DNA of 64,000 nucleotides from Bacillota bacterium (GCA_023386345.1 JAEWJT010000020.1:124001-188000), one strand, 5' to 3'. Positions 41,505-51,348 are shown, numbered from the stretch's first letter. A program made the numbers and translations. The notes: generated from the letters alone by a model not told the origin.

Positions 41505-41570
41505 TTAATCAATTACTGTTTAAAAATATATTAAATCAAGTTATAATCCTGATTTTTAGTTTGATTTTAA

Positions 41571-42818
41571 TTAAGAATTAAGACTATCAATAGTCTTTTT
41601 AATTATACCGGCAGCTTTTTTACATTTTTCTCCTGATACTGCACAGATTGCAAATCTTATACCTTTTTTAAGAGAAACTAGGTATAAATTTTGTTTTGTT
41701 AATTCTTCCATAAGCTTCTTAGGCTCTGGATGCTCTATTGTTATAAAGAAACCATCTCTGTATGTTAATGTTTTAAGTCCTATCTTTTCAGCCTCATCAA
41801 CAAATATTTTTGCTCTTGCTTGAAGCAATTGCTTAGTTTCTTTAACTTCTTCTAAATATGCGTTTAGCTTAGCAGGGTCAGCATATATAGATGACATAAC
41901 TTCCATAGCGCCTCTTGTACCATTTGACCAGTTTGCACGACCTGAGTGCATACAAGAATATTGAAACTCTATAGCAATGTCTTCGTTTGAAGATATACCT
42001 ATTGCAGCTCCTGAACGCATACCGTACATAGTATATCCTTTAGACATACTGTAAGCTATCATTACAAATAAATTTTCTGGAAGATTTGAGAATTTTTTGA
42101 AGAAGCTTCTTTTCTCTAATCCTACTCCTGCAAAATCTATATAAGCTGTATCAACTAATAAAACTACTCTGTTATTTTCGTCCTTAGCTGCCTCTTTGAA
42201 AATGTTTAATATTTCATCCCATTCTTCATCTGATATGCTATATCCTGTTGGGTTATGAGCAGGAGAGTTAAGTATTGTAAGAACTCTCTTTTGCTTTTTC
42301 ATTAATGCTTCAAAATGCTCTTTGAAAGATGCTATATTGAAATTTCCTTCTTCGTTAAATAATGTAAATGTTTCAATTTTCTTTCCAATTTCTTCGGCAA
42401 TTGTTGCATATGGAGACCAGTACCAGTCACCAACTAATGCAGAGTCCCCTGGATTTACATAGTTGCATATAGCATGCTTAACAGCACCTGTTCCTCCTGG
42501 AGTTGCAACTGCTCTTATATGAGCATCAGGCTTGTATTCGCCAAAGCAAGCTGTTTCAACAGCTTTTAAAAACCCAGGTGTTCCAGCTAATGGGGCATAA
42601 GCTGCAATTTTTTCATTTGACATGTTTTTGAGTTCATCATAAACTGACTTCATGCAAATTATATTTCCCTCATCATCATATAATGCTCCTAAAGTAGCAT
42701 CAATTACATTTTCCTTACCAAATTCTGCAATAGCATTTTTAGCTCTTCCAGATATCTCAAATATTGGGTCGTTAGCTATAGGCCATCTTGCGTGGTCAGC
42801 AACCATATTAATAGACAT
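41571..42818 (-). CDS. PLP-dependent aminotransferase, class I (aspartate/aromatic type)
   Basis: A 415-residue fold-type I aminotransferase. The PLP Lys is in SMSKGYTMYGMRSGA (near residue 251), the Asp that contacts the pyridine ring in VDTAYIDFAG, NSPAHNPTG is the substrate-carboxylate region, and RFAICAVS carries the C-terminal Arg. The overall layout (PGGTGAVKHAI, YWSPYATIAEE) is closer to the AspC/TyrB-like group of anaerobes than to the protein at 44395. Its probable role is transamination of aromatic or acidic amino acids. AGAGAGGA precedes the start. The upstream region is shared divergently with the PRPP synthetase gene. Confidence 0.88.
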   Translation of the reverse strand: MSINMVADHARWPIANDPIFEISGRAKNAIAEFGKENVIDATLGALYDDEGNIICMKSVYDELKNMSNEKIAAYAPLAGTPGFLKAVETACFGEYKPDAHIRAVATPGGTGAVKHAICNYVNPGDSALVGDWYWSPYATIAEEIGKKIETFTLFNEEGNFNIASFKEHFEALMKKQKRVLTILNSPAHNPTGYSISDEEWDEILNIFKEAAKDENNRVVLLVDTAYIDFAGVGLEKRSFFKKFSNLPENLFVMIAYSMSKGYTMYGMRSGAAIGISSNEDIAIEFQYSCMHSGRANWSNGTRGAMEVMSSIYADPAKLNAYLEEVKETKQLLQARAKIFVDEAEKIGLKTLTYRDGFFITIEHPEPKKLMEELTKQNLYLVSLKKGIRFAICAVSGEKCKKAAGIIKKTIDSLNS

Positions 42819-43165
42819 TTTTATAAATTCCTCTCTTATTTTAATAAATTTTATTATTTCTTAAGCAAATATTATCATACCGAAAAGCAAATGTCAATTA
42901 AGCTAATAATCGAGTAAAAGAAGTTTAATTAAAATTATATTGTTAAAAAATGTTGAAATTTAAGTTTAATTTTGCACATCACACAAAATCACTTTGTTTA
43001 TAAAACAATAATATTAAAAAAACATATTAATTTAAGTTATTAAAGAAAACACTTAATTAAAAAATATATAAATTACACTTGTAAAAAGCAATATTATTGT
43101 GTAAAATTAGATGGGAAATTTGTTTATACAAATATATAAGATAAGAAAAGAAAGCGGAGGAACAA
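42819..43165. other. Divergent intergenic region, prs promoter candidate
   Basis: About 345 bases of AT-rich DNA with promoters for both neighbours. A plausible promoter for the rightward gene is TTGTAA (43079-43084), 17-bp spacer, TAAAAT (43102-43107). I saw no riboswitch fold, ORF or clear palindrome; the candidate purine-regulated element (PurR box) is not visible. Confidence 0.4.
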
Positions 43166-44302
43166 ATGTCTACTACAGGATATATTCATAAGGAATATGA
43201 GCCTATTGCTGATTTATCAATAATAGGGATGAATGGTGTTGAAGATATGTTACAAAGAGTTGACGACTATTTAATTGATTGGCGTCAAAAAGAGGTTAAG
43301 GAAAAAGGGCTAAGCACTTATAAGTTAAATGCCAAAAGCATAAGATTCGGAAACGGAGAAGCTAAGGGTGTGGTTTATGACACTGTTAGAGGTCATGATG
43401 TATTCATAATTTGTGATATTTACAATTATGGCGTAACATATAAATTGTATGGTATGGATGCTCCTATGAGTCCTGATGATCATTTTCAAGATTTAAAAAG
43501 AATTATAGGCGCAATTGGTGGTAAAGCAAGAAGAATAACTGTAATCATGCCAATGCTTTATCAAGGAAGACAGGATGCTAGGCAAATGAGAGAGTCTCTG
43601 GACTGTGCGATAGCACTTCAAGAGCTTGAGAAAATGGGAGTTGAAAATATAATCTCATTTGACGTTCATGAGCCAAAGGTTCAAAATGCAATACCACTTA
43701 GTGGATTCGAAAATGTTTATCCGACTTATCAGATGATAAAAGCATTTGTCAACAATGAGGAAAATATCAAGGTAGACAAGGAGCATTTGATGATAATTTC
43801 TCCTGATGCCGGCGGAATGAAAAGATGTATTTACTATTCAGCAGTTATGGGCGTAGAACTTGGTATGTTCTATAAAAGAAGAGATTACACGAGAGTAGAA
43901 AATGGTAAAAATCCGGTAGTAAGCCATCAGTTCTTGGGTGAAGATGTCAATGGCAAGGATGTAATACTAATAGATGATATGATTGCCTCAGGTGAAACAC
44001 TAATTGATGCCGCTGTAAAATTGCGTGAAAGAGGAGCTAATAAAATATATATGTTTGCTGCCTTTGGCCTGTTCAATGAAGGTTTTGCTAAATTTGACAA
44101 GGCATTTGAAGATGGTTTGATTTCAAGAGTGTATACGACAAACTTAATTTACAGAAAACCAGAGCTTAGAGAACGTAAATGGTACAAAGAAGTTGATATG
44201 TCAAAATACATTGCAAGTATAATAGATGTATTGAACTCTGATAAATCATTGAGCGAGTTGTTAGACCCTGCACAAAAAATAAAAGCATTACTTGAAAAAT
44301 AA
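43166..44302 (+). CDS. Ribose-phosphate pyrophosphokinase, divergent long form
   Basis: A 378-residue PRPP synthetase, which makes the ribose donor for nucleotide, histidine and tryptophan synthesis. The PRPP-binding motif VILIDDMIASGETLIDAA is near residue 264, and the metal/catalytic motif DVHEPKVQNA stands for DLHAxQIQGF. The flexible loop reads MLYQGRQDARQMRES instead of YYGYARQDRKARSRE. It has about 60 extra N-terminal residues compared with standard Prs, and many substitutions, so it belongs to a less studied class seen in Clostridia. GGAGG precedes the ATG. An aminotransferase gene lies 92 bases downstream. Confidence 0.85.
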   Translation: MSTTGYIHKEYEPIADLSIIGMNGVEDMLQRVDDYLIDWRQKEVKEKGLSTYKLNAKSIRFGNGEAKGVVYDTVRGHDVFIICDIYNYGVTYKLYGMDAPMSPDDHFQDLKRIIGAIGGKARRITVIMPMLYQGRQDARQMRESLDCAIALQELEKMGVENIISFDVHEPKVQNAIPLSGFENVYPTYQMIKAFVNNEENIKVDKEHLMIISPDAGGMKRCIYYSAVMGVELGMFYKRRDYTRVENGKNPVVSHQFLGEDVNGKDVILIDDMIASGETLIDAAVKLRERGANKIYMFAAFGLFNEGFAKFDKAFEDGLISRVYTTNLIYRKPELRERKWYKEVDMSKYIASIIDVLNSDKSLSELLDPAQKIKALLEK

Positions 44303-44394
44303 CTGTAAAAGATATATAATTAATGCGTTGAATTTTTATTAAAAAAGAGCATAAAAATACAATAAAATTTTAAATATAAGGAAGGTATGTATTA

Positions 44395-45591
44395 ATGAAA
44401 TTTTCACAAAGAATTGATGAAATGCAATTATCTCCAATCAGAAAGCTAGTTCCTCTTGCTGAGGCAGCAAAAAAGCAAGGTAAGAAGGTATATCACTTAA
44501 ATATTGGTCAACCTGATATTGAAACACCTAGAGAATTTTTTGATGCTGTAAAGAACTTTGATGAAAAAGTATTAGCTTACGCTTTTTCACAAGGAATTCC
44601 AGAGCTAATTGACAGCTTTATCAAGTACTATAAGGAATTTGGAGTTGATTATGAGAAGGATGAAATACTTATAACTAACGGTGGAAGTGAAGCTTTAACA
44701 TTCTCTTTGATAGCAACTTGCGATTATAATGATGAGGTTTTAGTTCCAGAGCCATTCTACACAAATTACAACAGCTTCGGAAAATCAGCAGGAGTTAACA
44801 TTGTGCCGATAACTACAAAAGCTGAAGACGGATTTAGACTTCCGGCTAAATCAGAGATACAAGCGAAAATAACTAATAAAACAAAAGCAATAGTTCTTTC
44901 AAATCCTGGAAACCCAACAGGTGCGGTTTATTCAAAAGACCAAATAGAAATGGTTAGAGATTTAGCACTTGAAAATAACCTATATATCATAGCAGATGAG
45001 GTATATAGAGAGTTTGTATATGATGGATTAGAGTATGTAAGCTTTGCTCAGTTAAAAGAGATTGAAGATAGAGTTATAATCACAGACAGTATATCAAAAA
45101 GATATAGTGCTTGTGGAGCAAGAATTGGTTGTATAGCAAGTAAAAACAAGGACCTAATGGGACAAATCATGAAGCTTTGTCAAGGTAGACTTTGTGTAGC
45201 TACAATTGAGCAAGTAGGTGCAGCAGCACTTGCTAATGTTTCACCTGATTACATGAAAAAGGCATTTGCAGAGTATCAATTGAGGAGAGACGTTGTGTAT
45301 GGAGCATTAAAGCAAATGGAAGGCGTAATTTGCGAAGAGCCAAAAGGAGCTTTCTACATAATAGCTAAATTGCCAATCAAAAACGCAGAGGACTTTGTAA
45401 AATGGATGCTTACAGACTTTAGCTTAGACAATGCTACAGTTATGATGGCACCAGCAGAAGGCTTCTATGCTACAAAAGGCTTGGGAGTAGATGAGGTTAG
45501 ACTTTCATACGTTCTAAAAAGAGAAGACTTAGAAGCGTCAATGAGAATTTTAGCAGCAGGACTTAAAGAATATAAGAAATTAGAGAAATAA
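44395..45591 (+). CDS. PLP-dependent aminotransferase (AspC/AlaT-like)
   Basis: A 398-residue class I aminotransferase. LNIGQPDIETP, LSNPGNPTGAVYS, DEVYREFVYDG and the Lys motif SISKRYSACGARIG (near residue 235) are conserved. Members act on aspartate, alanine or branched-chain/aromatic amino acids with 2-oxoglutarate or pyruvate as acceptor. It is only distantly related to the aminotransferase at 41571. GGAAGGT stands before the start. It is on the same strand as the PRPP synthetase gene and ends in a terminator. Confidence 0.92.
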   Translation: MKFSQRIDEMQLSPIRKLVPLAEAAKKQGKKVYHLNIGQPDIETPREFFDAVKNFDEKVLAYAFSQGIPELIDSFIKYYKEFGVDYEKDEILITNGGSEALTFSLIATCDYNDEVLVPEPFYTNYNSFGKSAGVNIVPITTKAEDGFRLPAKSEIQAKITNKTKAIVLSNPGNPTGAVYSKDQIEMVRDLALENNLYIIADEVYREFVYDGLEYVSFAQLKEIEDRVIITDSISKRYSACGARIGCIASKNKDLMGQIMKLCQGRLCVATIEQVGAAALANVSPDYMKKAFAEYQLRRDVVYGALKQMEGVICEEPKGAFYIIAKLPIKNAEDFVKWMLTDFSLDNATVMMAPAEGFYATKGLGVDEVRLSYVLKREDLEASMRILAAGLKEYKKLEK

Positions 45592-45600
45592 ATAAAAAGT

Positions 45601-45638
45601 ATGGCAAACCTGTTAAAATTATAGGTTTGCCATTTGTT
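45601..45638. terminator. Bidirectional terminator after aminotransferase gene
   Basis: ATGGCAAACCT (45601-45611) pairs with AGGTTTGCCAT (45623-45633), followed by TTGTTTT. It can serve the converging YwaF-like gene as well. Confidence 0.85.
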
Positions 45639-45658
45639 TTATACATTAATATTTTTGA

Positions 45659-46369
45659 TTAATTTTCAATTTCAACTGCTTTTTTAAGTTTAAAATTTAA
45701 TAAATAAACAGGAAGATAATAAAGCGTTGACATTATCATAATTAATGGGACTATAAAGAAATTGCCAAAATAAATCTGCATAAATTCTATTGGATATGGA
45801 GCCCAATTTAAGTACATATAGTTTGCTCCAATGGCTTTATTGATAAAAAATACGATAAACGCTGCAAAATAGATTGAAAATAGTGTTCTTTTATATTCGC
45901 TAAAGCCCATTTTAAAATCTAAGACCAAAGCTCCAAACAGGTTTGTTATAACTAGCAAGCCATGACTAAGAAAAAATTGAAGAAATCTAATGTGCGGAAA
46001 GTCATAACCATCAGCAGTTCCAAGTAAGCAAGCAATTGTTGCACCGACCATAGTTATTGGAAATGAAAATTGCCATATTTTCTCGTTGTTTAACAATAGA
46101 AAGAAAATAGTCAGATACAAGCTTATGCTGCAAAGCTCAAGCGGCAGGGTCTTTGTTATAGGTACATGAGGCACTTTAATATATAATGCCCAAACATAAT
46201 AAGTGATTTCAAATCCAATATGAATTATTGCAAAGGTATATCTTAAAAAAGTAGTTAGTTTCTTATTTTTTTTGATTTTTTTATGTGTTGTACATAGTAA
46301 TATAATCATCAGACATTCAAAAATTAAAAATGCTAAATGTGATATCCCAAAAAGTTTAAATTGATTCAT
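45659..46369 (-). CDS. YwaF/TIGR02206 family membrane protein (TMEM164-like)
   Basis: A 236-residue protein with seven hydrophobic segments. The family signature is LPLELCSISLYL after helix 3 and HIRFLQFFLSHG later, which pair conserved His and Cys residues. The human relative TMEM164 acts as an acyltransferase; whether the bacterial forms do too is not known. ATG is preceded by a weak AGAGAAA. No neighbour shows a functional link. Confidence 0.85.
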   Translation of the reverse strand: MNQFKLFGISHLAFLIFECLMIILLCTTHKKIKKNKKLTTFLRYTFAIIHIGFEITYYVWALYIKVPHVPITKTLPLELCSISLYLTIFFLLLNNEKIWQFSFPITMVGATIACLLGTADGYDFPHIRFLQFFLSHGLLVITNLFGALVLDFKMGFSEYKRTLFSIYFAAFIVFFINKAIGANYMYLNWAPYPIEFMQIYFGNFFIVPLIMIMSTLYYLPVYLLNFKLKKAVEIEN

Positions 46370-46698
46370 AATTTTTCTCTTTCGTTTTTATTTAATAAAA
46401 ATTTATGCTTGTATTAGCTTGTTCATCTTAGCACAATTAGTAGGATAATTCAATATTATTTATGTCTATACTAATCTTAGACTAAAATCTAATTATAATT
46501 TTTATAAAAGATGGAAAATAAAAGATTTTTTGATTGGCTATAAATGTTAAAAATCAAAGCTTGTATGTTTTCAGTAATTAAGCGTAAGTGAAAACGAATT
46601 TTTATTTTCTTGACAAAATCAATAATTAATAATATACTATTACCTGTACAATTTTATGTGATTGTAACATTTTTTTTACAAAAGGAGATTTTTTAATC
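46370..46698. other. Intergenic region with strong promoter for CNNM-type gene
   Basis: About 330 bases. TTGACA (46610-46615), 17-bp spacer and TATACT (46633-46638) form a near-consensus promoter for the rightward gene. The leader of about 55 bases is too short for a magnesium or manganese riboswitch, and none was seen upstream of the promoter. Nothing else is visible. Confidence 0.7.
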
Positions 46699-48048
46699 AT
46701 GGAAGACGGTGGCGGGTTATGGATCTATATAATCCTTCTGATTTTTCTTATTTTTACAAACGCATTTTTCGCAATGAGCGAAATTGCAGTAATTTCATTT
46801 AACGATAACAAGCTTAAAAAGTTGGCTACAGGCGGAGACAAAAAAGCAAGATCATTGCTGAGGATGCTTGATGAGCCTTCTAAATTCCTCGCTACAATTC
46901 AAGTTGGCGTTACAATTTCAGGAGCTTTTACATCAGCTGTTGCAGCTGATACATTTGCGGACTATGTTGTTCAGTTTTTTGCAAACTCTAGTATAAACCC
47001 ATCTACATTAAGAGCAATTTCATTTGTAATAATTACTTTGTTAATGTCTTATGTGCTGTTGATTTTTGGAGAACTTGTTCCTAAGAGATTAGCTATGCAA
47101 GACCCAGAAAAAGTTTCTTACAGAGTTACAAGTGCCCTTTCAATATTGTATACAGTATTAAAACCTATCGTTGCATTATTATCATTATCAACTAATGGAA
47201 TACTTAGACTTATTGGTGTTGATCCATCTCAAAGGCCAGAAGAGGCAACTGAGGAAGAGATACGAATGATGATAGACGTAGGAAATGAGAGCGGAACAAT
47301 TGAACAATCTGAAAAAGATATGATACACAATATATTTGATTTTGATGATAGAGTAGTTGATGAGGTAATGACACACAGAACAGAAATAACTGCTGTCAAT
47401 ATAGATTCTTCTCTAAGCGAAATCATAGATATAGCACTTAGGGAGGGCTATTCAAGGATGCCTGTTTACTATAATGATATTGATACTATCATGGGCGTAC
47501 TTTATATTAAGGATTTGTTGAAGCTGGTTCTTGGACATAACACAGATAATTTCGATGTAAAGGAATATATGAGAAAAACTTTGTACATTCCTGAATCTAC
47601 AAAATGTAACAGTTTATTTCAAGAATTTCAAAAAACAAAGATTCAAATGGCAGTTATAGTGGACGAGTATGGCGGTACATCTGGTATCGTTACAATGGAA
47701 GATTTAATTGAATCCATCGTTGGAAATATTCAAGACGAATACGACGATGAAGAAGAAGATGTGACACTTATTTCTGATAATATATATAAAATAAATGGCA
47801 TGTTTGCCTTAGATAAAATTGAAAAAATATTTAATGTTAAATTCGCTGAAAACGAAGATTATGATTATGATACTATAAGTGGATATATAGTCGGGTCTTT
47901 AGGAAGAATTCCTACAAAGGGCGAGCATCCTGTTGTAACAGTTGGAAACATTGATTTTAAAGTTCTAAATATTGAAGAGCATAGAATAACAGCAGTTGAA
48001 GCTACAATAAAGCCTGTAGAGAATGTTGGCGAAAAGATTGAAGATTAA
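46699..48048 (+). CDS. CNNM/CorC family transporter (hemolysin-like, CBS domains)
   Basis: A 449-residue protein with the DUF21/CNNM membrane domain (residues 1-190; FAMSEIAVISFNDNKLKKLA and FGELVPKRLA are typical), two CBS domains (about 205-330; VMTHRTEITAV, VDEYGGTSGIVTMEDLIE) and a C-terminal CorC/HlyC domain that ends near residue 435. Relatives export magnesium or sodium and bind ATP-Mg in the CBS pair. AAAGGAG precedes the start. It has its own promoter and terminator. The old label hemolysin is not supported. Confidence 0.93.
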   Translation: MEDGGGLWIYIILLIFLIFTNAFFAMSEIAVISFNDNKLKKLATGGDKKARSLLRMLDEPSKFLATIQVGVTISGAFTSAVAADTFADYVVQFFANSSINPSTLRAISFVIITLLMSYVLLIFGELVPKRLAMQDPEKVSYRVTSALSILYTVLKPIVALLSLSTNGILRLIGVDPSQRPEEATEEEIRMMIDVGNESGTIEQSEKDMIHNIFDFDDRVVDEVMTHRTEITAVNIDSSLSEIIDIALREGYSRMPVYYNDIDTIMGVLYIKDLLKLVLGHNTDNFDVKEYMRKTLYIPESTKCNSLFQEFQKTKIQMAVIVDEYGGTSGIVTMEDLIESIVGNIQDEYDDEEEDVTLISDNIYKINGMFALDKIEKIFNVKFAENEDYDYDTISGYIVGSLGRIPTKGEHPVVTVGNIDFKVLNIEEHRITAVEATIKPVENVGEKIED

Positions 48049-48100
48049 TATATAATTATATAATGGAGGAGTAAATCTTCCCTTGTAATTAAAAAATTGT

Positions 48101-48136
48101 AAAGCGTATCCTTTGTATACAAGGGATACGCTTTTT
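48101..48136. terminator. Bidirectional terminator after CNNM-type gene
   Basis: AAAGCGTATCCTTTGTA pairs with TACAAGGGATACGCTTT in a nearly uninterrupted stem, followed by TT. The minus strand has AAAGCGTATCCC on the other side, so it can end the converging ABC transporter operon. Confidence 0.85.
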
Positions 48137-48165
48137 AAAATATAAAAAACTTGTAATTCTTAAAG

Positions 48166-48924
48166 TTATACATTCATTTGTTCAAGCTCATTTAAAAGCT
48201 CTGCTGTGAGTTTTGCATACTTTGGATTTGCTCTGTCTCTTATTCTGTCTATATCTACGTAAATTTCTTTTTTTATTCTTCCCGGCTTTGTATCCATAAG
48301 TATTATTCTATCTGCTAAAAATACCGCTTCATCAACGCTATGGGTAACGAAAATAATTGTCTTTTTATGATGCTCCCAAATACGCAGCAATTCTTTCTGA
48401 AGAACTATTCTTGTATATGCGTCCAAAGCACCAAAAGGCTCATCCATGAGCAAGACATCTGGATTATTTGCAAGTGAACGTGCGATAGCAACTCTTTGCT
48501 GCATACCTCCGGATAACTCATGAGGCATGGATTTAGCAAAATCTTTCATTCCTATCATGTCTAAATATTCTAATGCAAGTTTTTGACGTTGTTTTTTTGG
48601 CATTTTAGCAAAATTTAAGCCCAGAGATATATTATCTAAAACATTAAGCCAAGGCATAAGGGAATAGTTTTGAAACACCATTCCTATTTCTTTACACGCT
48701 TTAGTATGGACACTGTCCTTAAATAAAATTTCGCCAGAGCTAGAATTGTCCAATCCTGAAATAATGCGAAGTAATGTTGATTTTCCACATCCTGAAGGTC
48801 CTAAAATACAAATAAATTCATTCTCCTTTATAACTAAATCTATTTTATCTAATGCTTTAAATGTATCTCCTTTTTCAGTGTTAAAAGTTTTTTCGACTTT
48901 GTTAATTTTAATAAAATCACTCAT
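48166..48924 (-). CDS. ABC transporter ATP-binding protein (SsuB/TauB type)
   Basis: A 252-residue ATPase for an importer of the nitrate/sulfonate/taurine class. Walker A is GPSGCGKSTL, the Q loop is VFQNYSLMPWLNVLDN, the signature LSGGMQQRVAIARSL, Walker B LLMDEPFGALD and the H motif FVTHSVDEA. AAAGGAGG sits before ATG 48924; a longer frame from 48960 lacks a ribosome-binding site. The gene overlaps the last codons of the permease gene by spacing only (start is 15 bases inside its end region), so the two are coupled. Confidence 0.93.
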   Translation of the reverse strand: MSDFIKINKVEKTFNTEKGDTFKALDKIDLVIKENEFICILGPSGCGKSTLLRIISGLDNSSSGEILFKDSVHTKACKEIGMVFQNYSLMPWLNVLDNISLGLNFAKMPKKQRQKLALEYLDMIGMKDFAKSMPHELSGGMQQRVAIARSLANNPDVLLMDEPFGALDAYTRIVLQKELLRIWEHHKKTIIFVTHSVDEAVFLADRIILMDTKPGRIKKEIYVDIDRIRDRANPKYAKLTAELLNELEQMNV

Positions 48925-48938
48925 ATAATAAGCCTCCT

Positions 48939-49775
48939 TTACTTTGTCTTGCTTTGCCATGAAAAGTATTTTCTGTTCAAAATACTAAATATTCCATCCA
49001 TTCCTGCTCCTACAACTCCGATACAAATCATGCCGGTTATAACTATATCAGTCCTTGCTAGTTCATAGGCGTGAATTATCATATATCCGATGCCTGCCAA
49101 ACTTCCAGGGAGCATTTCTGCACCTACCAAACAAGCCCATGCAGTTGCCAATCCAAGTCTCATTCCGTTGACTATTGTCGGAGCAGCTGCAGGCAATAAA
49201 ACTTTAAAAAATATATCTTTTTCACTTGCTCCCAAAACTTTAGCAGATTCTATGAGGGTATTTCTGACATTTCTTACTCCAAAAATAGTATTAAACAATA
49301 CAGGGAAAAAAGTTCCAAGTGCAATCAAAAAAAACATGGATAGTTTAAAATTATCAAATATTACATATACAGCTCCAAATTTGAGTCCAAATAATTTAGC
49401 ACAGCTTGAAATTCCAAACCATGCAAGAACTAATGGCTGCCATGCTAAAGGAGGGATAGGCTTAAAGAGACTAAAAAATGTTTCAAACATTTTTCTAAAA
49501 TTCTTTTTATATCCCATTAAAAGACCTAAAGGTACAGCGATAAGAACTCCGATAGAATATCCTATCAAAACTCTCACTAAGCTAAAGGCTATATTTTTAG
49601 GAAGCGAGCCTAGTTTTATAAAATTATTTAGAGGATTTAGCAGATGAGATAAAATTGTTGTGAATTTCGGAAGAATTATTTGATTTCCTATAGAAGTGGC
49701 TATTAATTCCCATAAAATAATAAAAAGCGTTGGTATAATTAGTTTTATTCCAATGCTTGTCAGCCTAGATTTCAT
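48939..49775 (-). CDS. ABC transporter permease (SsuC/TauC type)
   Basis: A 278-residue inner-membrane subunit with about six helices and the binding-protein-dependent transport motif (EAA loop) VLGASEKDIFFKVLLPAAAPTIVNGM near residues 175-200. It is placed between the substrate-binding protein and ATPase genes. AAAGGTG precedes the start. Confidence 0.92.
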   Translation of the reverse strand: MKSRLTSIGIKLIIPTLFIILWELIATSIGNQIILPKFTTILSHLLNPLNNFIKLGSLPKNIAFSLVRVLIGYSIGVLIAVPLGLLMGYKKNFRKMFETFFSLFKPIPPLAWQPLVLAWFGISSCAKLFGLKFGAVYVIFDNFKLSMFFLIALGTFFPVLFNTIFGVRNVRNTLIESAKVLGASEKDIFFKVLLPAAAPTIVNGMRLGLATAWACLVGAEMLPGSLAGIGYMIIHAYELARTDIVITGMICIGVVGAGMDGIFSILNRKYFSWQSKTK

Positions 49776-49880
49776 AAGTCGTATTCACCTTTCTTTATTA
49801 GTTTATAATAAATTATTGGGACAAGAAATAAAAATAACATATCATTTTGTTATATTTTATTCCTTGTCCCCTAAAAAATC

Positions 49881-51065
49881 TTATTTTACGCTATTTATAA
49901 AAGTAAAGTTAAAAACTTTTTCTTTTGCATTTTCAAATTTCTCTGAAGCTAGTCTTCCTTCAAATTTACGCATTTGAACCATTGCATCATAGTAAAGTCC
50001 TATACCGTTTTGCCATTCTTGCGTAGGAGCAGTATTATAAATTATGTAGCTATTGTTAAATACTTCTTCCTCTATACCTATGTTAGAGCAGATTGCTTTT
50101 GCAGCTGCTTCCTTGTTTTCTTGAACATAATTTGTAGTATCGTATATAACCTGTGTTATAGCTTGTACTATTTCAGGTGAACTATTAATAATTTTTGATG
50201 AAGCTGCATATGTACAACAAGGGAAATTAGCCCATTTGCCGTCTTTTGAGAACGAATCAAGTCCTCCTATAAGCTTACCGTTTCCAGATGAAGCTGAAAG
50301 TTCAGGCTGTGGTGCTGGTGCAACCCAAGCATCTACTTGCTTGCTTGTCAATGCAGGTTGTAAATTTGCTAATCCTTTTAAATCTACAGTTAAAACATCA
50401 GCTGTATAGTCCGCAGGGTCTTCTGTTATAGTTAATCCTGCCTCAATTAGAGCTTTTTCAATAACTATTCTAGGTCCACTCAATGATGAATGATAACCCA
50501 TTTTTAAAGGCTGTTCCGAATTTTTTGCATACTCAACCATTTCTTCAAAATTATTAAATGGAGCGTCATTTATAGCAACACATGCTATACCATCTGATTG
50601 AATTGGAGATAAAATTTGAACATCAACATTTATATCGTAGGCTGTAAAAACAGCAGTATTAGATAAAATTGCCAAATCTATTTCTCCTGTAGCAAAAAGA
50701 TTAACTGATTCCGAGCTGTTTTTAGTAGGAACATGATTTATAACAGCTGACGGTATACCGTCTATGTATAAAGCATATTTTCCATCTGCTATTTTACTTA
50801 AGTAAGCAGGTCTGTCCTTAAAAACTTCAGTCAATTCGCATCCGGCATAAATAACTCCGGTGTGCATATCCACTCCCCAAGCCATGTTTACAACAGGGAG
50901 CTTGTCAAAATCTACCTCTTGTTTTTCCTTATCAGAATTGTCTCCACTTGAAACATCTGGTTTTTGTGTATTATCAGAATTGGAATTTTTAACATCAGCC
51001 TTGTTGCAAGCAGCTAATGAAAAAATCATTGTGATAATTAACAGTATTGATATAATTTTTTTCAT
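49881..51065 (-). CDS. ABC transporter substrate-binding lipoprotein (NMT1/SsuA-like)
   Basis: A 394-residue lipoprotein. The signal peptide has the lipobox LAAC (cleavage before Cys20), then a low-complexity Asn/Asp/Ser linker and a two-lobed binding domain starting VVNMAWGVD. The pattern (FATGEIDLAILSNTAVFTAYD, FNNFEEMVEYAKNSEQPL, KMGYHSSLSGPRIVIEKALIEAGL) matches NMT1/THI5-like and SsuA proteins, which bind aliphatic sulfonates, taurine, nitrate or thiamine precursors. The ligand cannot be fixed from sequence; no thiamine riboswitch was seen upstream. First gene of the importer operon, with 105 bases before the permease. Confidence 0.9.
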   Translation of the reverse strand: MKKIISILLIITMIFSLAACNKADVKNSNSDNTQKPDVSSGDNSDKEKQEVDFDKLPVVNMAWGVDMHTGVIYAGCELTEVFKDRPAYLSKIADGKYALYIDGIPSAVINHVPTKNSSESVNLFATGEIDLAILSNTAVFTAYDINVDVQILSPIQSDGIACVAINDAPFNNFEEMVEYAKNSEQPLKMGYHSSLSGPRIVIEKALIEAGLTITEDPADYTADVLTVDLKGLANLQPALTSKQVDAWVAPAPQPELSASSGNGKLIGGLDSFSKDGKWANFPCCTYAASSKIINSSPEIVQAITQVIYDTTNYVQENKEAAAKAICSNIGIEEEVFNNSYIIYNTAPTQEWQNGIGLYYDAMVQMRKFEGRLASEKFENAKEKVFNFTFINSVK

Positions 51066-51124
51066 ATGTTCTCCTAATGTAATTATTTTGTTAAATTGTT
51101 AAATTATTAACTTTCAACCATGTG

Positions 51125-51154
51125 ATTATATAACACTGATATTTTTATTACCAA
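51125..51154 (-). promoter_or_regulatory. Promoter candidate of ABC importer operon
   Basis: On the minus strand TTGGTA (51154-51149), an 18-bp spacer and TATAAT (51130-51125) make a plausible promoter. The leader to the ATG is about 55 bases. Confidence 0.45.
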
Positions 51155-51348
51155 TAGAAATGTTTTATATTAAAACTATATAGTATAAAAATTTTTATTA
51201 CAGTTTCAAACTCAGGTCTTTAAAAGCTAGAAAATAAAAATAATTAAGACCTATACAATATTTAGGTACAATGGTAAATAGTAGTTGAAAATTACTTAAT
51301 AAAAATATATAATAATCTTATCAAATTAAATCTAGGAGGAAATCTAAT

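Noticed and set aside
46400..46698. Magnesium or manganese riboswitch before the CNNM-type gene
   Set aside because: The promoter at 46610-46638 leaves a leader of only about 55 bases, and no riboswitch core was recognised.
48070..48130. Alternative pairing of CCCTTGTA with TACAAGGG as an antiterminator
   Set aside because: It lies downstream of the CNNM-type gene with no gene after it on that strand, so a regulatory switch makes no sense there. It is explained as chance overlap with the terminator stem.
51066..51348. Thiamine (THI-box) riboswitch before the ABC importer
   Set aside because: The conserved CTGAGA and ACCTGA-type cores were not found, so a thiamine-precursor ligand is not supported.
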